Source of the DNA: Ascidia mentula
Taxonomy: Eukaryota; Chordata; Ascidiacea; Phlebobranchia; Ascidiidae
Direction: 5' to 3'
Assembly: GCA_947561715.1 (NCBI GenBank)
Contig: OX387203.1
Span: forward strand, 9,424,001 to 9,488,000
Length of the DNA: 64,000 nt
Each line of letters begins with the position of its first letter. Positions within the stretch are counted from its first letter, which is position 1. Position numbers and translations under genes: made by a program. The notes beneath the pieces are model-generated. The model worked only from the letters and a program-made list of their open reading frames with translations. It was not told where the DNA came from and did no database searches. Positions 1 through 9,552 of this stretch are shown here, in pieces.

Positions 1-544
1 GTATGTGAGCAGTGAAGCAAGACATCCAATTTGTGGTGACTACAGCTCAGTCGCCGACAACCATTGGGTACAAAACTAAGCCCAACCCGCGGAAAACAAA
101 CCAACATGGAAGTGCCAAGGAAAACTTGTACAAGCTATAGGGCCTAAAAAACAACTATAAAAGCAATTTCAAGCACTTCTTGTGTTTCAATGTTTATCAT
201 TTATCTGATGCAATGTGACAAAGTTAACAACCTAAAAACCGATTGCATTTGTTTAAAAACGAAGTGGTTTGAAAGCGGTTCGAATTCAATACACCTCATT
301 TGAACAGGTTAAACGCGAGAACAATTGAGTGCGCCAGTGCTCCTCTTGCACATGAAAAGGGAGGGGCGATTGGGCGAAGCGGATTCGAATTCGTTCTTCA
401 CGTACAAATTTACGTGTGCAGAACATCTTAGATGCTCCATAACACGTTTAGCGAATGAAAACACAAAATCAATTACCCGGTCGTGGGGACTGTTGAGCTG
501 TTCTAGTTATGAGTTAATGGTCGATGAGCAATTGGGGCGGGTGA

Positions 545-745
545 TTGGCAGCATTGGCCATGTGCCTGATCCATACACCAAGAAGAAAACCTGATCAGGA
601 TTCGTGGCGAGGATATCCTGGGTTAAACCTCGATGTGGTAAAAAAAGATAATCAATTGGCAACATCATGTAAGAAGCCCCGACCCATCTAGATTCGTAGC
701 CGAGATAATCTGGATTCGAATCTCGGTGTGGTCGAAAATTAAAAA
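545..745 (+). other. Paired tRNA-like modules in left foldback arm
   Basis: Two successive stretches (about 590-640 and 690-740) share the pattern gattcgt.gc..gata..ctgg.tt.aa.ctcg.tgtggt. The second contains ggattcgaatc, which resembles the T-arm/B-box of a tRNA gene. They recur in reverse on the right arm (about 2965-3160). A fuller version lies near 63405-63505 on the minus strand. Likely SINE- or tRNA-derived; no complete cloverleaf could be drawn. Confidence 0.4.
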
Positions 746-1963
746 AAATAAAGAATTTTTAACCTGTATTGACTCACGTTAAAATCGCATCGCATAACTT
801 GACGTTATTTCTCTTTACCGTTTGCGATGATCATTCTGTAGTTGTTTGCGATAGGTATTGTAAAAAGGGACAGCACAGAAAAAGTAACCGATCACTGACG
901 ATAAACAGTACACCAGTTAATGTGAAACAGTCGTTTTGTTGGCAAGATTTTTTACAGCAAAAAAGTACTTCAGTCCGTCGCATTTTTGTTAAAAACCCTT
1001 TACATAAAATGCGATTGAATTTCTTCTGACGTTTTTCCCTTGGTTTCGGGCACGTAAAAGATTTGGAAAAGCAAAAAACCAGCATGAAACACCATCGCTT
1101 TGTAAAAAGTACTACCTCGCGATATTAATAACTTCGTAGTGTATTTGTATGTTGATGTTTGTGTGAAACACATGCACAGGTAAGCAACCAGTCAACTGGA
1201 GGTGCGCGATTGAATCAATTTTCTCAGTCGGACAAACATTAAACATTTACTCAAAATTGATTTCTTGAAATCTCAACGCAATCTATTTTGTTCGTTCGCG
1301 TGGCATTCTCTTGCGATTGTTGGCGTTTGCGTTATCGCGCGAAACACCTTTTGTTGTTGCTCAACCATTTTGTCAAGTTATATCCTCCACATCGCGACAA
1401 TGCGCAGATCTTCTTCAATAACTTGTTTCCTTCCGAGATTCTGGAAACTTACGTTAAGCAGTCGTTTGTATTCAAAAAAACAGTGTCTGCCTCTTTGCTG
1501 TGCTCCCTATTTACCCTTTTCCAAATATGCAACCTCCTGTACCGTTTTGTTCTTGTGCGTTTCGGCGCTTTGCAGGGATCATAAAAGTACGATATGATTC
1601 TCCACGTTGTCAACAATAAGTGCAGAAATGACAATTCTTATATTCCTGATACAATTAAATGAATGAAAAAGTCAAAAAGCAGCCAGAGACCTTCATAAAT
1701 CTGTTTATGTCGATAATCCAGCACGAAATGCATTTCACACATCTCATAGAAAGCAGCAACACAAAACCAATTTCATAAGTATCGCACAAAAAAACACCTA
1801 AATCTTAACCAAGTTAACATCAACTTTAGTTGTTAACTGCAATCTTGCCGATTACATAATATATATTTTTACCTACGACATCTGGGCACGGTCGCCAGAG
1901 TCCACTTCTGACCGGTTTGCTGGCGAAATCCTTTGAGCGCCTGGTGGGCTTAGTTCTCTTTTT

Positions 1964-2040
1964 AAGGCCGGGTCCACACTCACGCTTTGCGTATAATGAA
2001 ACAAACAAAGAATCCGCCGGCGCAAAGCGTGAGTGTGGTC
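1964..2040. repeat. Short inverted repeat in the foldback spacer
   Basis: An 18 bp perfect inverted repeat (ccacactcacgctttgcg and its complement) brackets about 34 bp inside the spacer of the foldback element. A diverged copy lies at about 54373-54450. It looks like a small hairpin or MITE end nested in the larger palindrome. Confidence 0.6.
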
Positions 2041-3696
2041 TCTGGCTGCTTTTTTGACTTTTTCATTCATTTAATTGTATCAGGAAGATAAGAATTGTCA
2101 TTTCTGCACTTTCATATCGTACTTTTATGATCCCTGCAAAGCGCCGAAACGCACAAGAACAAAACGGTACAGGAGGTTGCATATTTGAAAAAAGGTAAAA
2201 AGGAAGCACAGCAAAGAGGCAGAAACTGTTCTTTTTGAATACAAACGACTGCTTAACGTAAGTTTCCAGAATCTCGGTAGGAAACAAGTTATTGAAGAAG
2301 ATCTGCGCATTGTCGCGCTGTGGAGGCTATAACTTGACAAAATGGTTGAGCAACAACAAAAGCTGTTTCGCGCGATAACGCAAACGCCAACAATCGCAAG
2401 AGAATGCCACGCGAACGAACGAAATAGATTGCGTTGAGATTTCAAGAAATCAATTTTGAGTAAATGTTTAATGTTTGTCCGACTGAGAAAATTGATTCAA
2501 TCGCGCACCTGCAGTTGACTGGTTGCTTACCAGTGCATGTGTTTCACACAAACATCAACATACAAATACACTATGAATTTATTAATATCGCGAGGTAGTA
2601 CTTTTTACAAAGCGATAGTGTTTCATGCTTGTTTTTTGCTTTTCCAAATCTTTTACGTGCCGGACACCAAGGGAAAAACGTCAGAAGAAATTCAATCGCA
2701 TTTTATGTAAAGGGTTTTTAACAAAAATGCGACGGACTGAAGTACTTTTTTGCTGTAAAAAATCTTGCCAACAAAACGATTGTTTCACATTAACTGGTGT
2801 ACTGTTTATCGTCAGTGATCGGTTACTTTTTCTGTGCTGTCCCTTTTCACAATACCTATCGCAAACAACTACAGAATGATTATCGTGAACGGTAAAGAGG
2901 AAAAACGTCAAGCGATTTTAACGTGAGTCAATACAGGTTAAAATTCTTTATTTTTTAAATTTTCGACCACACCGAGATTCGAATCCAGATTATCTCGGCT
3001 ACGAATCTAGATGGGTCGGGGCTTCTTAAATGATGTTTGCCAAAATTATCTTTTTTACCACATCGAGGTTTAACCCAGGATATCCTCGCCACGAATCCTG
3101 ATCAGGTTTTCTTCTTGGTATATGGATCAGGCACATGGCCAATGCTGCCAATCACCCGCCCCAATTGCTCATCGACCATTAACTCATAACTAAAACAGCT
3201 CAACAGCGCCCACGTCCGGATGATTGATTTTGTGTTTTCATTCGTTAAACGTGTTATGGAGCATCTAAGATGTTCTGCACACGTAAATTTATACGTGAAG
3301 AACGAATTCGAATTCGCTTCGCACAATTGCTCCTCCCTTTTCATTTGCAAGAGGAGCACTGGCGCACTCAATTGTTCTCGCGTTTAACCTGTTCAAATGA
3401 GGTGTATTGAATTCGCATCGCTTTCAAACCACTTCGCTTTTAAACAAATGCAACCGTTTTTTAGGTTGTTAACTTTGTCACATTGCATCAGATAAATGAT
3501 AAACATTGAAAGACAAGAAGTGCTTGAAATTGCTTTTATGGTTGTTTTTTAGGCCCTATGGCTTGTACAAGTTTTTCTTTGCACTTCCATGTTGGTTTGT
3601 TTTCCGCGGGTTGCGCTTAGTTTTGTACCCAATGGTTGACGGCGACTGTGCTGTAGTCACCACAAATTGGATGTCTTGATTGACTGCTCACATACA

Positions 3697-4390
3697 AGAT
3701 CATTGTACGACCTATTATGTAGAAACAGTGGCCTTGTCTACGGCTCACTATTGAAAACATATTGGTTACATAGCTTTAATGCCAATCGTTGACGTGTTGG
3801 TGGTATATGATCGTGACCGAGAAAGTCTGCAAAAGGTAAGACTTTTAATTTAATTTTGAACGTGGTTTTGTACAGTCGCCCACGTCATGCAGTCAAACGT
3901 ATCCTTAATTTCGACAGAGCTGGTTTGCACGAAAGGGAAGTAGGTTTGGGGACGGAAAAAGAAATTCCAACTAGTTTTTCATTTCGGCATTTCAGTAGTT
4001 ACCTGAAAGGGTTTCAAAATATACCGCAAATTTGTTGTGGTTGTTGTATGTTGTCGTTTTGGTACTTTTTACTACCAATACCGGTTACAGCTGTAGCTGT
4101 ATATTTCGCGTTTCGTGTTTATTGTTGCAACGTTATATACATTTTAAGAAGTGGTGCTGGTATTTAAATATTGAAGAACTTTGCTGGGAAGCATAGACGA
4201 GTTGCATGTTTATTATTTACGACATTTTCAGGTTTGACTGGCATTGCACCCATGCTAAGTGGAAGCGTTTTTATTTCTTGACGGGTTACAGCGATATGCA
4301 AAAAATCAAAAAAAAAGTTTAATGAGTTTATTATATTATCCTGGACACGTAGGGCCACTGTGCTCTGTAGATTAAAGTTGAAAATTTTAC
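3697..4390. repeat. Duplicated non-coding flank
   Basis: No gene seen. The segment is repeated at about 14881-15560 and in part at 36890-37150 and, inverted, near 51350-51450 (shared block around cgacagagctggttt). It forms part of the duplicated flank linking the foldback element with the downstream GTPase promoter segment. The open frame 3856-4167 has a diverged counterpart at 15048-15329 but no recognisable domain. Confidence 0.55.
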
Positions 4391-5639
4391 ATAACGGTAA
4401 TAGTTAACTAGTAAAAAAAACTCTAGCTTGGGACACCTATCTTTATGTGATATGTCCAAAACTTTTATTTAAACACCGTATGTAATTAGTTACAGAAGCT
4501 CTATTTTGCTGTGAAGTGATCTCATAATCACAATCACTCTGCCAGCTCCTCCAAGTGAGTCTTATGATATGTAACTGTATGCAAATGCAGTATGCAACAA
4601 AATCTACCTTACTATAAAAATGTTCGGTAGCAACATATGATGATGTATAATGACTTCCTTCTAAATGAATTTTTGGACCACTTAGTATTTGGTTTAGCCT
4701 ATAGCAGAGGCACAATTTGCACTTAAAAACATCGGCCGAAGTACCACCACGTTGTGTCAGATTTGGACCAACCACTCCGCAGAGGGCAACCTCCGTAGAG
4801 GCAATAATTGTTTTTATGTGTATGTTTTTGAGATGACCATCTGCCCCACATACCCTTTTGTAGGGGACTGTGTAGCGCTTGTGTTTTGCCGGCAGCCTGC
4901 GCCAAAGCGGACTTAGTGCTTTTTTTCCTTGTCTCTGTCTCGATTCTAGTGTACGTGTCGTTTTGTCCATTTACTGAGAATATATTTTGAAATTTTTATC
5001 CGCTAAACTCACATGGCGAAGCTGGTCTCGTGCATTGAAACATCGGTAAATTTTTGCGAGTGCAGTAACAGATTTCTAATGATTTTGTCAGACAAATCAC
5101 GCTTCGTGTTCGACTGTTATAAAATGTTCTTATGCCCGAGGATAATGCGAAAACCAATAACGGAAAGTAAAGGTTAGGATGTTGAATGTTGAAATCACAC
5201 ATGTCTATGCATAGTTTCACATACACCTGCACATAGATTTTCAATGTGAGCAGCATTTACCAGCAATCAAACCTGAACTATTCGATTAGATGCAAATTTA
5301 CTAAATGTGGTCAACAAAAGGAAAACTTCAAACTGTATTATATCCAAAACACATTTTCTACATGATATTGATAATAAACTTATATGAAATAGGACAATGG
5401 TAGAAATTCAGTGCTGTTCTAAAGGAGAAATTATACCATATCGAAATTACTCTAAGACTGTAGCTTTGATTAGATAGGGTAATTTACGCACCGTACTATC
5501 TTTTCGGGATCCAGACGGCAAAAGTCAATTTACCTTTTTAAATGATTTACCACACACGTATTTGCCTCAACTGTAAACATAAAAGGTACAATAAATTTGC
5601 GCTAAGCTTTTCAAATACAGCACGTTACGCTACTGACTG

Positions 5640-6250
5640 TAATAAAAGTGGCCAAAGTGCAATCACATACAGAACCCACAAACGTGTCGTTATGAGTTTC
5701 TTCCAACGGACAAACTTTGCCCACCTTTAACATTGCCTTACGAAGGACCTTCTCGCGTGGTTAAACGGGACAGAAAAACCTTCACGCTTGACAAAGTTTC
5801 CGGGAAACAATCAAACCAGCTAACGTGGACCTCACCGAGCCGGTTGCAGTGGCACAACCGCCTAAACAGGGTAAACCCTCGCAAGCGTACCAGTTGCAGA
5901 AGAATGACATGCGCGAAACGCTCAACCATCATTCTCCACCTCGTACCGCTCGAACGTATTTTCCCTATTGTGTATCAAAGGGTTTGGTCGTATTGTTCTC
6001 CCTCCTCCTGAGCGTTTTTCTTTTTGAGTCCAAAAGTCGCTTTTGGAGGTGGGTTGTGTGCTTTTTGAGTTCAAAAGTCGCTTTGGAGGTGGACATAGCG
6101 GATATGTTGCCTTCTTTCTTACGTTCCCTTGCTTTGTGTTACGTGTTCCTGGTTTGCGATAGTTTTATAAAACACGCTTGTAGAATAAAGAGTAGCTGGC
6201 TTCAGTACTTTAGTTCAGACTCAGACCCATTAACGGTAACAAGCACAGTC
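5640..6250 (+). mobile_element. Ty3/Gypsy relic 1 (integrase tail and LTR remnant)
   Basis: Translation from about 5690 gives a PYEGPSRVVKRDRKTFTLD stretch typical of the C-terminal end of Ty3/Gypsy-type integrase. After a one-base frameshift it continues as KPANVDLTEP, matching the usual 'RLKPA..DL' continuation. This copy lacks 18 bp (six codons) that copies 2-4 retain. The LTR start after the polypurine-like ggaggtggg is rearranged: a short duplication of the ttttgagttcaaaagtcgct segment replaces the tgtggcgg start. No gag, protease, RT or 5' LTR remains. Confidence 0.7.
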
Positions 6251-6271
6251 GTGTTGCATGTTGGATTGATA

Positions 6272-6300
6272 TGACGTCACATGCGTTTATATATATTTAC
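6272..6300 (+). promoter_or_regulatory. CRE plus TATA element, orphan copy
   Basis: A palindromic CRE (tgacgtca, 6272-6279) followed about 7 bp later by an extended TATA (ttatatatattt). The same pair precedes GTPase genes A, B and D. Here it precedes only an isolated copy of exon 1. Confidence 0.5.
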
Positions 6301-6623
6301 CTTTGCACCCTACAAGGAGAGTGACTAAACCAGTACGCGAACTGGTATTTGTAGATATAGCTTTAGATATTTCAGATTTCACCGACATTGCAGCCAAGCT
6401 AAATGGAAGTGTTTTTTTCTTGACGGGTTAAAGCGAAATCCAAAAAATCATATTATCCTGGACACGTGGGGCTACTGTGCTCTGTCGATTAAGGTTGAAA
6501 ATATTACATGACGGCAATTCGCTTATTAGTAAAGGACATCCATCTTTATGTGATATGTCCAAAACTTTTATTTCAGCACCTCGTGTTATTGGTTACAGAA
6601 GCTTTAGTTTGTGAAGTGATCTC

Positions 6624-6666
6624 ATGTTCACAATCACACTGCCAGCAATTCCAAGTGCGCCTTGTG
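6624..6666 (+). pseudogene. Orphan copy of the GTPase first exon
   Basis: This 43 bp block aligns with exon 1 of genes A, B and D: same ATG position, same end (ccttgtg) and the same gtaagtaactg donor. The middle codons differ (MFTITLPAIPSAPC against MFRSVxQALPSAPC). No downstream exon 2 follows, so it is a stranded 5' end left by segmental duplication. Confidence 0.6.
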
Positions 6667-6789
6667 GTAAGTAACTGTATGCAAATGCAGTATTAAACAT
6701 TATCTACCCTACAAATATTCGGGCGCAGCATATGTGGATGTATAATGACTTCCTTCTTAATAACTACACTAAATAAATTTTTTAAACTA

Positions 6790-7283
6790 GTCTGGTCGTA
6801 TTGATTTTGTGTTTTCATTCGCTAAACGTGTTATGGAGCATCTAAGATGTTCTGCACACGTAAGTTTGTACGTGTAGAACGAATTCGATTTCGCTTCGCC
6901 CAATCGCTCCTCCCTTTTCATGTGCAAGAGGAGCACTGGCGCACTCAATTGTTCTTGCGTTTAACCTGTTCAAATGAGGTGTATTGAATTCGAATCGCTT
7001 TCAAACCACTTCGCTTTTAAACAATTGCAACCGGTTTTTAGGTTGTTAACTTTGTCACATTGCATCAGATAAATGATAAACATTGAAAGACAAGAAGTGC
7101 TTGAAATTGCTTTTATAGTTGTTTTTTAGGCCCTATAGCTTGTACAAGTTTTTCTTAGCACTTCCATGTTGGTTTGTTTTCCGCGGGTTGCGCTTAGTTT
7201 TGTACCCAATGGTTGACGGTGACTGTGCTGCAGTCACCACAAATTGGATGTCTTGCTTGACTGCTCATATACAAGATCATTTT
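6790..7283. repeat. Foldback-arm fragment
   Basis: About 500 bp matching the outer part of the right arm of the foldback element (compare 3210-3705), including the gcccaatcgctcctccc and ccgcgggttgcgcttag blocks. It ends at tacaagatcat and sits between S copies 1 and 2. Confidence 0.85.
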
Positions 7284-8574
7284 ACATAACGGAAATAGTT
7301 AACTGGTAAAGAAAACTCTAGCTTGGGACACCCATCTTTATGTGATATGTTCAAAACTTTTATTTAAACACCTTATGTAATTAGTTACAGAAGCTCTATT
7401 TTGCTGTGAAGTGATCTCATAATCACAATTACACTGCCAGCGCCTCCAAGTGAGTCTTATGATATGTAACTGTATGCAAATGCAAATGCAGTATGCAACA
7501 AAATCTACCTTACTATAAAAATGTTCGGTAGCAACATATGATGATGTATAATGACTTCCTTCTAAATGAATTTTTGGACCACTTAGTATTTGGTTTAGCC
7601 TATAGCAGAGGCACAATTTGCACTTAAAAACATCGGCCGAAGTACCACCACGTTGTGTCAGATTTGGACCAACCACTCCGCAGAGGGCAACCTCCGTAGA
7701 GGCAATAATTGTTTTTATGTGTATGTTTTTGAGATGACCATCTGCCCCACATTCCCTTTTGTAGGGGACTGTGTAGCGCTTGTGTTTTGCCGGCAGCCTG
7801 CGCCAAAGCGGACTTAGTGCTTTTTTTCCTTGTCTCTGTCTCGATTCTAGTGTACCTGTCATTTCGTCCATTTTACTGAGAATATATTTTGAAATTTTTA
7901 TCCGCTAAACTCACATGGCGAATCTGGTCTCGTGCATTGAAACATCGGTAAATTTTTGCGAGTGCAGTAACAGATTTCTAATGATTTTGTCAGACAAATC
8001 ACGCTTCGTGTTCGACTGTTATAAAATGGTCTTATGCCCGAGGATAATGCGAAAACCAATAACGGAAAGTAAAGGTTAGGATGTTGAATGTTGAAATCAC
8101 ACATGTCTATGCATAGTTTCACATACACCTGCACATAGATTTTCAATGTGAGCAGCATTTACCAGCAATCAAACCTGAACTATTCGATTAGATGCAAATT
8201 TACTAAATGTGGTCAACAAAAGGAAAACTTCAAACTGTATTATATCCAAAACACATTTTCTACATGATATTGATAATAAACTTATATGAAATAGGACAAT
8301 GGTAGAAATTCAGTGCTGTTCTAACATTGCTGCTAAATGACGCAAGTCCATTTATAGGAGAAATTATACCATATCGAAATTACTCTAAGATTGTGGCTTT
8401 GATTAGACAGGGTAATTTACGCACCGTACTATCTTTTCGGGATCCAGACGGCAAAAGTCAATTTACCTTTTTAAATGATTTACGACACATCTATTTGTGT
8501 CAACTGTAAACATAAAAGGTACAATAAATTTGCGCTAACCTTTTCAAATACAGCACGTTACGCTACTGACTGAA

Positions 8575-9170
8575 ATAAAAGTGGCCAAAGTGCAATCACA
8601 TACAGAACCCACAAACGTGTCGTTATGAGTTTCTTCCAACGGACAAACTTTGCCCACCTTTAACATTGCCTTACGAAGGACCTTCTCGCGTTGTTAAACG
8701 GGACAGAAAAACCTTCACGCTTGATTTGGCGGGACGCCACCACAAAGTTTCCGGGAAACAATCAAACCAGCTAACGTGGACCTCACCGAGCCGGTTGCAG
8801 TGGCACAACCGCCTAAACAGGGTAAACCCTCGCAAGCGTACCAGTTGCAGAAGAATGACATGCGCGAAACGCTCAACCATCATTCTCCACCTCGTACCGC
8901 TCGAACGTATTTTCCCTATTGTGTATCTAAGGGTTTGGTCGTATTGTTCTCCCTCCTCCTGAGCGTTTTTATTTTTGAGTCCAAAAGTCGCTTTTGGAGG
9001 TGGGTTGTGTGGCGGAGTGTGACATAGCGGATATGTTGCCTTCTTTCTTACGTTCCCTTGCTTTGTGTTACGTGTTCCTGGTTTGCGATAGTTTTATAAA
9101 ACACGCTTGTAGAATAAAAAGTAGCTCGCTTCAGTACTTTAGTTCAGACTCAGACCCATTAACGGTAACA
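8575..9170 (+). mobile_element. Ty3/Gypsy relic 2 with solo 3' LTR
   Basis: Integrase C-terminal coding remnant (PYEGPSRVVKRDRKTF, then a frameshift, then KPANVDLTEP) followed by a polypurine-like tract (ggaggtggg) and an LTR-like block at about 9008-9170. The block starts tgtggcgg, contains tttataaaa and aataaa, and ends ggtaaca. The TG...CA ends and about 163 bp length fit a short Gypsy LTR. All internal genes upstream of the integrase tail are absent. Confidence 0.75.
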
Positions 9171-9200
9171 AGCACAGTCGAGTTGCATGTTGGATTGATA

Positions 9201-9227
9201 TGACGTCACATGCGTTTATATATATTT
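9201..9227 (+). promoter_or_regulatory. Candidate core promoter of gene A (CRE and TATA)
   Basis: A perfect CRE palindrome (tgacgtca, 9201-9208) lies just upstream of an extended TATA box (tttatatatattt, about 9215-9227). The ATG of gene A is about 330 bp downstream. The arrangement is retained at 17484-17510 (B), 59262-59289 (D, inverted) and 6272-6300 (orphan). It lies about 30 bp beyond the end of the Gypsy LTR. Promoter function is inferred. Confidence 0.5.
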
Positions 9228-9552
9228 ACCTTTGCACCCTACAAGGAGAGTGACTAAACCAGTACGCGAACTGGTATTTGCAGATATAGCTTTGGATATT
9301 TCAGATTTCACCGACATTGCACCCAAGCTAAATGGAAGTGTTTTTTTCTTGACGGGTTAAAGCGAAATCCAAAAAATCATATTATACTGGACACGTAGGG
9401 CTACTGTGCTCTGTCGATTAAGGTTGAAAATATTACATGACGGCAATTCGCTTATTAGTAAAGGACATCCATCTTTATGTGATATGTCCAACACTTTTAT
9501 TTAAGCACCTCATGTTATTGGTTACAGAAGCTTTAGTTTGTGAAGTGATCTC

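Larger units (their letters stand above)
1..3696. repeat. Large foldback (inverted-repeat) element
   Basis: Two long, nearly identical arms face each other: about 1-1691 and 2037-3696, separated by a 345 bp spacer. The outer end of the right arm (gctcacatac) mirrors the first bases of the window, so the left arm may extend beyond the window. Arms differ by scattered substitutions and small indels. Open frames inside the arms (for example 1265-1597) repeat in mirror image on the other arm, lack any recognisable domain and use non-ATG starts, so I treat the element as non-coding. Fragments of the same family occur at 6790-7283, 14075-14905, 22370-25160, 36730-37150, 50520-50760 and 51350-54480. 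Confidence 0.9.
4391..6760. repeat. Segmental duplication S, copy 1 (no gene body)
   Basis: First of four copies of a roughly 2.4 kb segment (others 7284-9720, 15560-18010 and, shortened and inverted, 58780-60310). It holds, in order, a block with a conserved minus-strand open frame (4443-4970, 175 codons, no known domain), a block near 5000-5560, a Ty3/Gypsy relic, a CRE/TATA pair and a copy of the GTPase first exon. In this copy the gene body is missing: after exon 1 the sequence runs into a foldback-arm fragment at about 6790. Confidence 0.8.

Noticed and set aside
769-2911. Open frames inside the foldback arms, up to 110 codons (for example 1265-1597 and 2125-2445)
   Set aside because: They recur in mirror image because the arms are duplicated, have no domain, start at non-ATG codons and overlap in several frames.
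5640-6250. A live LTR retrotransposon
   Set aside because: Only the integrase tail and one LTR-like block remain, all copies share a frameshift, and no gag, RT or second LTR is present.
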